NCBI RefSeq assembly: GCF_003945765.1
Contig: NZ_CP027712.1
Location: forward strand, 620,001-684,000
Reading direction: 5' to 3'
DNA: 64,000 bases
Origin: Pseudomonas chlororaphis subsp. chlororaphis
GTDB lineage: Bacteria > Pseudomonadota > Gammaproteobacteria > Pseudomonadales > Pseudomonadaceae
Shown here piece after piece: positions 18,262-28,899 of the stretch; position 1 is the first letter of the stretch; every line of letters begins with the position of its first letter. The notes beneath the pieces were generated by a model. It ran no database searches, was not told the origin of the DNA, and worked only from the letters and a program-made list of their open reading frames with translations. Both the position numbers and the translations under genes were made by a program.

Positions 18262-19449
18262 ATGGCAACGGTAGACCGCTGGCTGCTGCCAGATGGCATC
18301 GAAGAAGTACTGCCACCTGAGGCGGCGCGCATTGAAGTTGCGCGTCGCCAGGTGTTGGATCTGTTCCAGAGCTGGGGTTACGAGTTCGTCGTGACCCCTC
18401 ATATCGAGTACCTGGAATCCTTGCTGACTGGCGCGGGCCAGGACCTCGATCTGCGTACCTTCAAGGTCATCGACCCGCAATCGGGCCGGCAGATGGGTTT
18501 CCGCGCCGACATTACGCCGCAGGTGGCCCGTATCGATGCGCATACCCTGCGTCGCGAAGGCCCGAGCCGCCTGTGTTACGCCGGTAGCGTGCTGCATGCG
18601 CAGCCGCGTGCCTTGTCGTCCTCGCGCAGCCCGATCCAGCTGGGTGCCGAGTTGTATGGCGATGCGAGCCCGAGCAGCGACGTGGAAGTCATCAGCCTGA
18701 TGCTGGCGATGCTGCAACTGGCCGATGTGCCGGATGTGCACATGGATCTGGGGCATGTCGGTATCTACCGTGGCCTGGCCCGCGCGGCGGGTCTCTCCGG
18801 CGAAGTGGAACAGCAGCTGTTCGATGCCCTGCAACGCAAGGCCATCGACGAAGTCATTACCTTGACCGAAGGCCTGCCGGCCGACCTGTCCGGCATGCTG
18901 CGGGCGCTGGTCGACCTGTGCGGCGGCCGTGAAGTGCTGGCTGCAGCCCGCGAGCGCCTGGCCAATGCGCCGGCGCCGGTACTGGCGGCCCTGGACGATC
19001 TGTTGGCGATTGCCGAGCGTCTTTCCGTGCGTTTCCCTGAATTGCCGCTGTACTTCGACCTGGGCGAGTTGCGTGGCTACCACTACCACACCGGTGTGGT
19101 GTTCGCGGTGTTCGTGCCGGGCGTTGGCCAGTCCATTGCCCAGGGCGGTCGTTATGACGACATCGGCGCCGACTTCGGTCGCGCCCGTCCGGCAACCGGC
19201 TTTTCTACCGATTTGAAAACCCTGGTGACCCTGGGGCGTGCTGAGATCGAGCTACCGTCTGGCGGTATCTGGATGCCGGACAGTACGGATGCAGCCCTCT
19301 GGCAGCAGGTTTGCCAGTTGCGCAGTGAGGGTCAGCGCGTGGTTCAGGCCTTGCCTGGACAACCATTGGCCGCCGCCCGTGAAGCGGACTGCGACCGGCA
19401 ATTGATTCAGCAGAACGGGCTTTGGCAAGTATTGCCGCTGGCTTCTTGA
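18262..19449 (+). CDS. hisZ: ATP phosphoribosyltransferase regulatory subunit HisZ
   Basis: This 395-residue protein is related to histidyl-tRNA synthetase and is required by short-form HisG for the first step of histidine synthesis. HisRS-like motifs are visible: [25 protein letters not shown] (motif 2-like) and [11 protein letters not shown]. It lacks the tRNA-binding C-terminal domain. The [10 protein letters not shown] start at 18262 has GGGGA 9 nt upstream and matches the family N-terminus. It lies just before purA on the same strand. Confidence 0.95.
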   Translation: MATVDRWLLPDGIEEVLPPEAARIEVARRQVLDLFQSWGYEFVVTPHIEYLESLLTGAGQDLDLRTFKVIDPQSGRQMGFRADITPQVARIDAHTLRREGPSRLCYAGSVLHAQPRALSSSRSPIQLGAELYGDASPSSDVEVISLMLAMLQLADVPDVHMDLGHVGIYRGLARAAGLSGEVEQQLFDALQRKAIDEVITLTEGLPADLSGMLRALVDLCGGREVLAAARERLANAPAPVLAALDDLLAIAERLSVRFPELPLYFDLGELRGYHYHTGVVFAVFVPGVGQSIAQGGRYDDIGADFGRARPATGFSTDLKTLVTLGRAEIELPSGGIWMPDSTDAALWQQVCQLRSEGQRVVQALPGQPLAAAREADCDRQLIQQNGLWQVLPLAS

Positions 19450-20796
<1,347 letters not shown>

Positions 20797-20815
20797 TAAG
20801 CTGTTGATGTAAAAA

Positions 20816-20850
20816 ACAAAGGCCCCTTCATAGGGGCCTTTGTCGTTTCT
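20816..20850 (+). terminator. Terminator after purA
   Basis: ACAAAGGCCCC, loop TTCATA, GGGGCCTTTGT then a T-containing tail. The 11-bp stem is perfect. Confidence 0.88.
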
Positions 20851-20934
20851 GCCTGCCGGGCGGCACGACCCTTGCTGTGATTTGCTCTTCCAGAGTGCCA
20901 TCAGTTTGATGGCGTTGAAGTAGAGGGATTTCCT

Positions 20935-22869
20935 GTGTCGGCCGTTCTCTCACTGTTACAAAGCCGTTTGTTGCGGCCTGTGTTCGTTACCCTTGGTATC
21001 GCTCTTTTGGTGCAGGTGTTGGTTGCCGTTGCCCTGACCCGGAGCACGGTAACGGCCCTGGAGGCGGATCTGGCCGCTCGTCTGGGCGTCGATAGCCAGA
21101 AGCTGTCCGGCGAACTGGAACAGGCGGCTCGTGAGGTCACCTCGAGCCTGGAAAGCCTTTCCAGCAACACCCGGCAACGCTTGACCGCCGGGCTCTCCTC
21201 GCGCCTGGAAGAGGAGCAGGCGCAATTGCGCGCGACGCTGGAGAAGGATCTCAAGGATTCAGCCAACGATATGGCCCAGTTGCTCGCTTCGGTGGCCCCG
21301 CGCGCCATGTGGGACAGCGACGTTCCGACCCTCTCCGAGTTCGCCCGGCGCGCCCAGCGCAATCCCAACGTGCTGTTCGTGGTGTACGACGATGCCAATG
21401 GCGAGCACCTGACCCGCTATCTGAACCGGGAAAACCCGATCAACAAGGCGCTGCTGGAAAAGGGCAAGGGCGAGCGTGCCCTGGACAAGGTGCTGGACGC
21501 GGCCAAGAACGATCCATCGGTCTACTACCTGGAAGCCTCCATCAGTCCTAACGGCGTGGAGATCGGCAAGGTGCTGATGGGGGTTTCCACGGCGTCGGTC
21601 GAGGCGGATGTGGCGGCGCTGGACAAGCGTTTCGAGGCCTTGATCGCCAGCAGCGACCAACTGGTTGGCGATAGCCTCAAGGGCGCTTCGGCGGACAGTT
21701 CGGCGGCCATGCGTGCGCGCCTGCAGTCGGCGCAGACCACCGCTTCGGACATGCAGGCCAACACCGCGGGTACGGTGCAGGACGCGGCGGCCACCCTGCG
21801 CTGGCGCATCGGCATGGGCCTGGCGCTGGTCGGCTGCGGGGTCTTGCTGTTGCTGGCGGTGGTGCTGGGGCGGCGAGTGGTCAGCAAGCTGCATCTGCTG
21901 ATCGCCGCGTTAAACGATCTGGCCGCCGGTGAGGGTGATTTGACCAAGCGGGTCCAGCTCAACAGCAATGACGAGATCGGCGACATGGCCTCGGCGGTCA
22001 ATCGTTTTGTCGACAAGTTGCAGCCGATCGTGCGTGAGGCCGGCGATGTGGCGCAGCGTACTGGCGTCGAAATCGGCGCGATGAGCCTGCGTAATGCTGG
22101 GGCGGACGCCGCGGCCGAGGCCCAGCGTGACGAGGTGGCGGAGAGTTTGCGGGCGCTGTCGCAGATGGCTGACGAAGCCCAGGCGGAAAGCCAGGCGATG
22201 CAGGCGGCCTTGCAGCAGGTGGTGGAGATCCGTCAGGCGACCGACGAAAACACTCGCACCTCGGCCCAGGTGGGCGGTCTTATCGAGGCGCTGGCGGGGC
22301 AGGTCGACACGGGGGCCAAGGTCATCGAACGTCTGGCGCAGCAGAGCGAACAGATCGAGGTGGTGTTGACGGTGATTCATGGGATTGCCGAGCAGACCAA
22401 CCTGCTGGCCTTGAATGCGGCCATTGAAGCGGCGCGGGCCGGGGAAACCGGGCGCGGCTTTGCGGTGGTGGCCGATGAGGTCAGGGCGCTGGCGAGCAAG
22501 ACGCAAAGCTCTACCGGCGATATCCAGGCGCATATCGGTGCGCTGCAGCAGGGCGCGCGCGAGGCGGTGGCGGCGATCGGCCAGGCTGGAAGGCAGGCCA
22601 GCGAAGGGTTGCTGGTGTTGCGCGACAGTGCGCGGTTGCAACAATCGGTGCAGTCGTCGGTGGAGCAGGTGCACGCGGCGATTGGCCTGGCGACCCAGGC
22701 GGCTGCCCATCAGGCTCAGGGCGCGCAAGCAGTGCGCGGCCGGGTCGAGACCATCCATGCCCAGGCCGAGCGGGCAGCTCAGGCTGTGGTGGAGACCACG
22801 GCCAGCGGCAAGGTACTGGATAGCCTGGCAGCCCAACTGAAGGCCAGCCTGGGGCAGTTCCGGGCTTGA
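20935..22869 (+). CDS. Methyl-accepting chemotaxis protein
   Basis: This 644-residue chemoreceptor has TM1 (about 13-35), a periplasmic sensor region (about 36-285) containing a coiled-coil segment and a Cache/PAS-like core ([16 protein letters not shown]), TM2 (about 286-310), a HAMP domain (about 311-365) and a cytoplasmic signalling domain. The hairpin tip [18 protein letters not shown] and [13 protein letters not shown] are intact. The GTG at 20935 has AGAGGGA upstream. The ligand is unknown. It is transcribed alone after the purA terminator. Confidence 0.93.
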   Translation: MSAVLSLLQSRLLRPVFVTLGIALLVQVLVAVALTRSTVTALEADLAARLGVDSQKLSGELEQAAREVTSSLESLSSNTRQRLTAGLSSRLEEEQAQLRATLEKDLKDSANDMAQLLASVAPRAMWDSDVPTLSEFARRAQRNPNVLFVVYDDANGEHLTRYLNRENPINKALLEKGKGERALDKVLDAAKNDPSVYYLEASISPNGVEIGKVLMGVSTASVEADVAALDKRFEALIASSDQLVGDSLKGASADSSAAMRARLQSAQTTASDMQANTAGTVQDAAATLRWRIGMGLALVGCGVLLLLAVVLGRRVVSKLHLLIAALNDLAAGEGDLTKRVQLNSNDEIGDMASAVNRFVDKLQPIVREAGDVAQRTGVEIGAMSLRNAGADAAAEAQRDEVAESLRALSQMADEAQAESQAMQAALQQVVEIRQATDENTRTSAQVGGLIEALAGQVDTGAKVIERLAQQSEQIEVVLTVIHGIAEQTNLLALNAAIEAARAGETGRGFAVVADEVRALASKTQSSTGDIQAHIGALQQGAREAVAAIGQAGRQASEGLLVLRDSARLQQSVQSSVEQVHAAIGLATQAAAHQAQGAQAVRGRVETIHAQAERAAQAVVETTASGKVLDSLAAQLKASLGQFRA

Positions 22870-22901
22870 GTGTTCACGAGGCTTGAATGCTCGGGGCGGG
22901 G

Positions 22902-22927
22902 CTCCTACAGAAGGCTTTCTGTAGGAG
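22902..22927. repeat. Palindrome of the REP family between convergent genes
   Basis: CTCCTACAGAA, loop GGCT(T), TTCTGTAGGAG. The perfect 11-bp stem is built from the CTCCTACAG core of the class A REPs. It lies between the convergent chemoreceptor and iron-permease genes and could also end transcription. Confidence 0.65.
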
Positions 22928-22932
22928 TGGGC

Positions 22933-24498
22933 TCAGCGGCTCAGATACATCCGTGTCGTCAGCAGATAGACCGGTAGCCCCGATACCAGGATCAACAGCG
23001 CCGCATAAGGCGCTGCGGCGGCAAACTCCACATTCGCCGTGTGTGCCCAGACTTCCGTTGCCAGCGTATTCAGCCCAGTCGGGCTGAGCAGCAGGGTGGC
23101 CGTCAGTTCCTTCATGGCATCCAGGAATACCAGGGCAAAGGCGGCGCCCAAAGCTGGGAAAATGATCGGCAGAGTCACGCGGCAGAAGGCTGTGAATGAG
23201 GAGGCGCCCAGGGTGCGGGCGGCTTCCTCGAGTTGCGGTGCCGCCTTGTTCAGGGCGGTGCGGATCGGTGCCTGCGCCAGGGGCAGGAACAGCAGGGCGT
23301 AGGCGATCAGCAACAGGGCTGAGGTCTGATACAGCGCCGGTACGTAGTGCAGGGCAAAGAACACCAGCGTCAGCGCGATCACCAGGCCTGGCAGGGCGTG
23401 CAGCAGGTAAGGCAGGCGTTCGGCCCAGAGTGCCAGGCGACCCTTGTGGCGCACCACCAGCAGTCCGACCGGTACTGCCAGCACCAGGCACAGCGCCGCG
23501 CCACCCAGCGATAGCGCCAGGGAGGAGAGCAGGGCTTCGCTGATGGCGGCCACCGGGAAAGCGGCCGATGAGCCGACGGCCAGCCAGTACGCCAGCATGC
23601 CCAGCGGAATGCCGCTGCCGATCAGGGTCAGCAGCGCGCAGTACAGTTGTCCGCCAATCGCCCATTTGCCGAGGCGCACTTGCTCGGCATGTCGTGCCGC
23701 GCCCTGGCCGGTTCGTACATGGCGGCCTTTGCCGCGAACCCGCAATTCCAGCCACAGCAGGGCCAGGCACAGCGCTAGCAGCACGGCGGAAAGCATCGCC
23801 GCGTTGGCATTGCTGAACTCCAGTTCGAACTGCTGATAGATCGCGGTGGTGAAGGTTTGCAGGCCGATAATCGACAGTGCACCGAACTCCACCAGCATGT
23901 GCAGGGCGATCAGTAGCGAGCCGGCCAGCAATGAGGGCCAGAGCAGGGGTAGGGTGATCCGGAAGAATACGCCCCAGCGATTCTGCCCGAGGGTGCGGGC
24001 CGATTCCTCCAGGGAGGGATCGAGATTGCGCAAGGTGGCCGCGACAGGCAGGAATACCAGCGGGTACTTGGACAGGCTCATGACCAGGATGGCCCCGCCC
24101 AGGCCTTCGAAGCTGGCGCTGAGGGAGACCCAGGTGAAGCTGCTGACGAAAGCTGGTACGGCAAAGGGCAGGCACAGGATCACGCCCCAGAGGCGTCGCC
24201 CCGGCAAGTCGCTGCGTTCCAGTAGCCAGGCCAGGGACAGGCCGACGATAGCGCAGGTAACGGTCACGCCAATGAGCAGTAGCAGGGTGTTGCGCAGCAG
24301 GCCGAATACATAGGGTCGCCACAGCAGGTGCAGGGCTTCGGCCCAGCCGGCCTGCCAGGCCTTGAGCCCGACATAGAGCAATGGCAGCAGGCTGAGCCCG
24401 ACCAGCAACAGGACCGGTAGCAGCAGCCAGATTGATGGTCCCCTGCGCCTCGGTATGTAGTTCGTGCGTGAGGCGGGGGTGGGCAGCGATGGGCTCAT
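22933..24498 (-). CDS. Ferric iron ABC transporter permease (fused double domain)
   Basis: This 521-residue inner-membrane protein has about 12 transmembrane segments and two permease domains. Each carries an EAA loop: EESARTLGQNRWGVFFRITL and EEAARTLGASSFTAFCRVTL. This is the FbpB/HitB/ThiP class that imports free Fe3+ (or related substrates) with a periplasmic binding protein. Its start overlaps the stop of the binding-protein gene by one base (TGATG), so they are coupled. No ATPase gene is adjacent, so one must be supplied from elsewhere. Confidence 0.9.
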   Translation of the reverse strand: MSPSLPTPASRTNYIPRRRGPSIWLLLPVLLLVGLSLLPLLYVGLKAWQAGWAEALHLLWRPYVFGLLRNTLLLLIGVTVTCAIVGLSLAWLLERSDLPGRRLWGVILCLPFAVPAFVSSFTWVSLSASFEGLGGAILVMSLSKYPLVFLPVAATLRNLDPSLEESARTLGQNRWGVFFRITLPLLWPSLLAGSLLIALHMLVEFGALSIIGLQTFTTAIYQQFELEFSNANAAMLSAVLLALCLALLWLELRVRGKGRHVRTGQGAARHAEQVRLGKWAIGGQLYCALLTLIGSGIPLGMLAYWLAVGSSAAFPVAAISEALLSSLALSLGGAALCLVLAVPVGLLVVRHKGRLALWAERLPYLLHALPGLVIALTLVFFALHYVPALYQTSALLLIAYALLFLPLAQAPIRTALNKAAPQLEEAARTLGASSFTAFCRVTLPIIFPALGAAFALVFLDAMKELTATLLLSPTGLNTLATEVWAHTANVEFAAAAPYAALLILVSGLPVYLLTTRMYLSR

Positions 24499-25523
24499 CA
24501 GTTCAGGCCGACTTCGCGTTCCAGTTCCAGGGCTTCTTCGGCGTTGCCGAGGTCGGCCGGGGTGACTTTCGGCGCTTGCAGTTCACTGAACGGCTTGAGG
24601 CCTCGATCCGATTCCAGGCCTTTGCGCAGCGGATATTCTGCGGTGGTCTGGGTGATTACGCGCTGGCCTTCTTCGCTGGCCATATAAGCGAGGAATTGCT
24701 GGGCTTCTTTGGGGTGTTTGCTGGACTTGAGTACCGCGGCGCTGGATACGGTGATCAATCCGCCGGCATCGCCGCCGGTGAAATAGTGCAGCTTCGAGTC
24801 AAGCTGGCCTTTTTCACGTTGCAGGGCGAACCAGTAGTAGTTGTTCACCAGCACGGTGGCGACTTCGCCGTTTTCCACGGCCTTCAAGGCCACCATATTA
24901 TTGCTGTAGGTCTTGCCGAAAGCGCGCAGGCCGGTCAGCCATTCTTCGGCGGCGTCCATCCCGTGCAGCTTGATGATTGCCACGGCCTGTTCCTGGAATG
25001 CGCCGCTGGTGGGAACGAAGCCTACCTTGCCTTGCCATTGTGGCTGGGAGAACTCCATCACCGATGCAGGCAGGTCTTTTTCGTCGATCAGCTTCGGGTT
25101 GAACGCTACCACACGAACTCGGGCGGTAATGCCGATCCAGGTGCCGTTACCGGCGACGTAGTCCTTGGGCAGGACTTCAAGGGTCGCAGCATCGGTCTTG
25201 GCCAGCAGGCCTTGCTCGCCGAGTTTGTTCAGGGGCGGCGATTCTTCGGTGTAGATCACGTCGGCGGGGGAGCGCTCGCCTTCTTCCACGATCTGGCTGG
25301 CGAGCTGGTTGCTGCTGCCCTTGCGCACATTGACGTGAATGCCGGTCTTGGCCTCGAAAGCCTTGGCGATGGCGTCGCCGACTTCCTTGTGCTGGCCGTT
25401 GTACAGCGTCAGGGAAACCGGATCGGCTGCTTGAGTGAGTGGAGATGCCAGGGCCAGGCCCAGCAAAGTGATGGTCAAGCCGCGCAGAAGGGATGTTGGA
25501 AGGGAGGTGTTTCTAAACATCAT
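24498..25523 (-). CDS. Ferric iron ABC transporter substrate-binding protein
   Basis: This 341-residue periplasmic protein has a signal peptide ending LALASPLTQAAD (about residue 33). It belongs to the FbpA/HitA transferrin-like class: LYNGQHKEVGDAIAKAFEAKTG at the mature N-terminus (split by domain hinge later), and a tyrosine pair in VNNYYWFA likely to ligate Fe3+. GAGGAA lies 8 nt before the ATG at 25523; a second ATG follows immediately. A Fur-like sequence lies about 40-70 bp upstream. It is the first gene of the two-gene operon. Confidence 0.9.
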   Translation of the reverse strand: MMFRNTSLPTSLLRGLTITLLGLALASPLTQAADPVSLTLYNGQHKEVGDAIAKAFEAKTGIHVNVRKGSSNQLASQIVEEGERSPADVIYTEESPPLNKLGEQGLLAKTDAATLEVLPKDYVAGNGTWIGITARVRVVAFNPKLIDEKDLPASVMEFSQPQWQGKVGFVPTSGAFQEQAVAIIKLHGMDAAEEWLTGLRAFGKTYSNNMVALKAVENGEVATVLVNNYYWFALQREKGQLDSKLHYFTGGDAGGLITVSSAAVLKSSKHPKEAQQFLAYMASEEGQRVITQTTAEYPLRKGLESDRGLKPFSELQAPKVTPADLGNAEEALELEREVGLN

Positions 25524-25560
25524 TCGCAGGGTTCCTCACTGTGGTGCCGCAAAAACTTGT

Positions 25561-25592
25561 AACAATCATAAACGATATTGTTTCTCATGTGC
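25561..25592 (-). promoter_or_regulatory. Possible Fur-binding region of the iron transporter operon
   Basis: Two overlapping 19-bp windows (25561-25579 and 25574-25592) each match 12 of 19 positions of the Fur consensus GATAATGATAATCATTATC by hand alignment. The match is weak alone, but the position upstream of a ferric transporter makes it plausible. Confidence 0.35.
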
Positions 25593-25664
25593 GGCTTGGC
25601 GGGCTGGAGAGTCCTGGAGGAGGGGCGCTTGGGCGGGGGAAATGATTGTTGTGGGCCAGAAACG

Positions 25665-25690
25665 CAAAAACCCGCTTTCGCGGGTTTTTG
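25665..25690 (-). terminator. Terminator of the distal tRNA-Leu gene
   Basis: CAAAAACCCGC, loop TTTC, GCGGGTTTTTG. It lies 35 bp beyond the tRNA 3' end and is nearly identical to the hairpin at 25918-25943. Confidence 0.88.
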
Positions 25691-25724
25691 TGAGGCTTCA
25701 CAGCTATGCTGTGAAACTTGAATG

Positions 25725-25811
25725 TGGTGCCCAGAAGAAGACTCGAACTTCCACGGCCTTGCGGCCACCAGCACCTGAAGCTGGCGTGTCTACCAATTTC
25801 ACCATCTGGGC
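25725..25811 (-). tRNA. tRNA-Leu (anticodon CAG), distal copy
   Basis: The reverse strand folds as an 87-nt class II tRNA with encoded CCA. The acceptor strand GCCCAGA pairs with TCTGGGC, the anticodon arm is CCAGC-TTCAGGT-GCTGG giving CAG, the long variable arm is GGCCGCAAGGCC, and the T loop is GTTCGAGTC. It reads CUG codons. It is identical to the copy at 25982-26068. Confidence 0.97.
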
Positions 25812-25845
25812 AGTATCAGCAGCGTTGCCGCTGTTGATGGGGCGA

Positions 25846-25874
25846 ACTATACGGAGCGCCTTTGAATCTGTAAA
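25846..25874 (-). promoter_or_regulatory. Promoter of the distal tRNA-Leu gene
   Basis: On the minus strand TTTACA, a 17-nt spacer, then TATAGT, about 35 bp upstream of the tRNA 5' end, followed by a GC-rich discriminator. The same arrangement precedes the other copy. Confidence 0.8.
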
Positions 25875-25917
25875 GCCCTGTTTTGACTTAGATTCAATAA
25901 ATCAAACACTTAGAATG

Positions 25918-25943
25918 CAAAAACCCGCTTTCGCGGGTTTTTG
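25918..25943 (-). terminator. Terminator of the proximal tRNA-Leu gene
   Basis: CAAAAACCCGC, loop TTTC, GCGGGTTTTTG. Its sequence is the same as the distal terminator, so each tRNA gene is a complete transcription unit. Confidence 0.88.
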
Positions 25944-25981
25944 GAGGAGTCTGAAGATTCAAACGATCTACAGCTCTGAAT

Positions 25982-26068
25982 TGGTGCCCAGAAGAAGACT
26001 CGAACTTCCACGGCCTTGCGGCCACCAGCACCTGAAGCTGGCGTGTCTACCAATTTCACCATCTGGGC
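25982..26068 (-). tRNA. tRNA-Leu (anticodon CAG), proximal copy
   Basis: The 87-nt sequence is identical to the distal copy: CCA encoded, anticodon CAG, long variable arm. The two lie 257 bp apart in the same orientation. Confidence 0.97.
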
Positions 26069-26102
26069 AGTATCGGCAACGTCTCCGTCGTCGATGGCGC
26101 GC

Positions 26103-26131
26103 ACTATACGGACCACCTTTTGAGCTGTAAA
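26103..26131 (-). promoter_or_regulatory. Promoter of the proximal tRNA-Leu gene
   Basis: On the minus strand TTTACA, a 17-nt spacer, then TATAGT, followed by GCGCGCC as a GC-rich discriminator of the type linked to stringent control of stable RNA. Confidence 0.8.
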
Positions 26132-26292
26132 CCCCTGATCTTGAAAATATTGAAAAAAATTCGCCGACGGCTTTTGCAGGATGATTCTGAAGCCTCTAAA
26201 GGACTTTTCGGAGCCTGTCTTAGCCTGAAATTTCCCGTTTCAATACGCGTATGCCAAACTAACCCGCATATAGACAAGGTGAAATTTATCTA

Positions 26293-28899
26293 ATGGCCGA
26301 TTGGCAGTCCCTCGATCCCGAGGCCGCTCGTGAAGCGGAAAAATATGAAAACCCTATCCCTAGCCGCGAACTGATCCTTCAGCACCTTGCTGATCGGGGT
26401 TCGCCTGCTAACCGCGAACAGTTGGTCGAAGAGTTTGGTCTGACCACAGAAGACCAGATCGAAGCCCTGCGTCGCCGCCTGCGCGCCATGGAGCGCGATG
26501 CCCAACTGATCTACACACGCCGCGGCACGTATGCGCCGGTGGACAAGCTCGACCTGATCCTCGGCCGTATCAGCGGTCACCGTGACGGCTTCGGCTTCCT
26601 GGTTCCGGATGACGGCAGCGACGACCTGTTCATGAGCCCGGCGCAGATGCGCCTGGTGTTCGATGGCGACCGTGCGCTGGCCCGGGTTTCCGGTCTGGAT
26701 CGCCGCGGTCGCCGCGAAGGCATGATCGTCGAAGTAGTGTCCCGTGCCCACGAGAGCATCGTCGGCCGTTATTTCGAAGAAGGCGGAATCGGTTTTGTGG
26801 TGGCGGACAACCCGAAGATCCAGCAGGAAGTGCTGGTGACCCCGGGCCGCAATGCCGGCGCCAAGATCGGCCAGTTCGTCGAGGTGAAGATCACCCACTG
26901 GCCGACTCCGCGCTTCCAGCCGCAAGGCGACGTGGTCGAGGTCGTGGGCAACTACATGGCCCCGGGCATGGAAATCGATGTTGCCTTGCGCACCTACGAT
27001 ATTCCTCACGTCTGGCCCGAGGCGGTGCTGAAGGAAGCCGGCAAGCTCAAGCCGGAAGTCGAAGAGAAGGACAAAGAGAAGCGCATCGACCTGCGTGATC
27101 TGCCGTTCGTCACCATCGACGGCGAAGATGCTCGCGACTTCGACGATGCAGTCTATTGCGAAGCCAAGCCCGGCAAGCTGCGCCTGTTCGGCGGTGGCTG
27201 GAAGCTGTACGTGGCGATTGCCGACGTTTCCAGTTACGTGAAGATCGGTTCGGCGCTGGATAACGAGGCTCAGGTGCGCGGCAACTCGGTGTATTTCCCC
27301 GAGCGCGTGGTGCCGATGCTGCCGGAACAGCTGTCCAACGGCCTGTGCTCGCTGAACCCGAAAGTCGATCGTCTGGCCATGGTGTGCGAGATGACCATCT
27401 CCAAATCCGGCGAGATGACCGACTACCAATTCTACGAAGCGGTGATCCACTCCAAGGCGCGCCTGACCTACAACAAGGTCAGCACTATCCTTGAGCAGCC
27501 GAAAACCAGCGAGGCTAAGCAACTGCGTGGCGAGTACGCCGATGTCGTGCCGCACCTCAAGCAGCTTTATGCGCTGTACAAGGTGTTGCTCGGTGCCCGT
27601 CATACCCGTGGCGCCATCGACTTCGAGACCCAGGAAACCCGGATCATCTTCGGTTCCGAGCGCAAGATCGCGGAAATTCGTCCGACTACCCGTAATGATG
27701 CGCACAAGCTGATCGAGGAATGCATGCTGGCGGCCAACGTGGCCACCGCCGAATTCCTCAAGAAGCACGAAATCCCCGCGCTCTATCGCGTTCACGACGG
27801 CCCGCCGCCAGAGCGCCTGGAAAAGCTGCGCGCCTTCCTCGGCGAGCTCGGCCTGTCCCTGCATAAAGGCAAGGACGGCCCGACGCCGAAGGACTACCAG
27901 GCCCTGCTGGAAAGCATCAAGGATCGTCCGGACTTCCATCTGATCCAGACCGTGATGCTGCGCTCCTTGAGCCAGGCGGTGTACAGCGCTGACAATCAGG
28001 GCCACTTCGGCCTGAACTACGAAGCCTATACCCACTTCACCTCGCCGATTCGCCGTTACCCGGACCTGCTGACTCACCGGGCGATTCGCAGTGTCATCCA
28101 CTCCAAGCAGAACACGCCTCACGTGCGTCGTGCCGGTGCGATGAGCATTCCGAAGGCGCGCATCTATCCCTACGACGAGGCGATTCTCGAGCAGCTTGGC
28201 GAGCAGTGCTCGATGAGCGAGCGGCGTGCCGACGAAGCGACCCGCGACGTGGTGAACTGGCTCAAGTGCGAATACATGAAAGACCGCGTGGGCGAGGCGT
28301 TCCCGGGCGTGATCACTGCGGTGACCGGTTTTGGCCTGTTCGTCGAATTGACCGATATCTATGTCGAAGGTCTGGTGCATGTCACGGCGCTGCCGGGCGA
28401 CTACTACCACTTCGATCCTGTGCATCACCGCCTCGCCGGTGAGCGCACCGGCCGCAGCTTCCGCCTGGGTGACAGCGTGGAAGTGCGGGTCATGCGCGTC
28501 GATCTGGACGAGCGCAAGATCGACTTCGAGATGGCGGAAAAAACCATCAGTGCGCCGATCGGTCGCAAAAAGCGTGGCGCTGTCGATGTGCCTCCGGCCA
28601 AGACGGCCGCCGAGCCTGCCCCAGCCAAGGCCGGGCGTCGTGGTCCGGCCAAGGAGAAGCCGGTCGAGGCCTACCGCTCCAGCGATGCGGCGGCGAAAAA
28701 CGCCGAAGTGCGCAAGAGTCGTGAGATGAAGCAGGCGCTGCTGGCCGAAGCCAAGAGCGGCGGTAAAGCGGCGTCTGGGGGAAAGTCCGGAAAGCCGGCG
28801 TCCAGCAAACCGAGCAAACATCGTAAAGGTCCGCCGAAAGCGGGCGCAGGTCCTGCGGCGAAAAGCGGCGGGGCACGTAAACCCAAGGCCAAGTCATGA
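26293..28899 (+). CDS. rnr: Ribonuclease R
   Basis: This 868-residue 3'-5' exoribonuclease degrades structured RNA. Domains in order are a winged-helix region (about 20-85), cold-shock domains (about 85-260), the RNB catalytic domain (about 265-590; TIDGEDARDFDDAVYC carries the metal-binding aspartates), an S1 domain (about 645-730; ITAVTGFGLFVELTDIYVEG) and a Lys/Ala/Gly-rich basic tail. The tail is typical of RNase R and not of RNase II. It overlaps rlmB by 4 nt. Confidence 0.97.
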   Translation: MADWQSLDPEAAREAEKYENPIPSRELILQHLADRGSPANREQLVEEFGLTTEDQIEALRRRLRAMERDAQLIYTRRGTYAPVDKLDLILGRISGHRDGFGFLVPDDGSDDLFMSPAQMRLVFDGDRALARVSGLDRRGRREGMIVEVVSRAHESIVGRYFEEGGIGFVVADNPKIQQEVLVTPGRNAGAKIGQFVEVKITHWPTPRFQPQGDVVEVVGNYMAPGMEIDVALRTYDIPHVWPEAVLKEAGKLKPEVEEKDKEKRIDLRDLPFVTIDGEDARDFDDAVYCEAKPGKLRLFGGGWKLYVAIADVSSYVKIGSALDNEAQVRGNSVYFPERVVPMLPEQLSNGLCSLNPKVDRLAMVCEMTISKSGEMTDYQFYEAVIHSKARLTYNKVSTILEQPKTSEAKQLRGEYADVVPHLKQLYALYKVLLGARHTRGAIDFETQETRIIFGSERKIAEIRPTTRNDAHKLIEECMLAANVATAEFLKKHEIPALYRVHDGPPPERLEKLRAFLGELGLSLHKGKDGPTPKDYQALLESIKDRPDFHLIQTVMLRSLSQAVYSADNQGHFGLNYEAYTHFTSPIRRYPDLLTHRAIRSVIHSKQNTPHVRRAGAMSIPKARIYPYDEAILEQLGEQCSMSERRADEATRDVVNWLKCEYMKDRVGEAFPGVITAVTGFGLFVELTDIYVEGLVHVTALPGDYYHFDPVHHRLAGERTGRSFRLGDSVEVRVMRVDLDERKIDFEMAEKTISAPIGRKKRGAVDVPPAKTAAEPAPAKAGRRGPAKEKPVEAYRSSDAAAKNAEVRKSREMKQALLAEAKSGGKAASGGKSGKPASSKPSKHRKGPPKAGAGPAAKSGGARKPKAKS

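Noticed and set aside
25725..26068. The duplicated tRNA-Leu considered as an att site with an integrated element between copies
   Set aside because: Only 170 bp lie between the copies, with a terminator and promoter and no integrase.
26290..28821. An 843-codon minus-strand frame across rnr
   Set aside because: Mirror frame of RNase R with His/Leu/Val-rich shadow composition and no domain.
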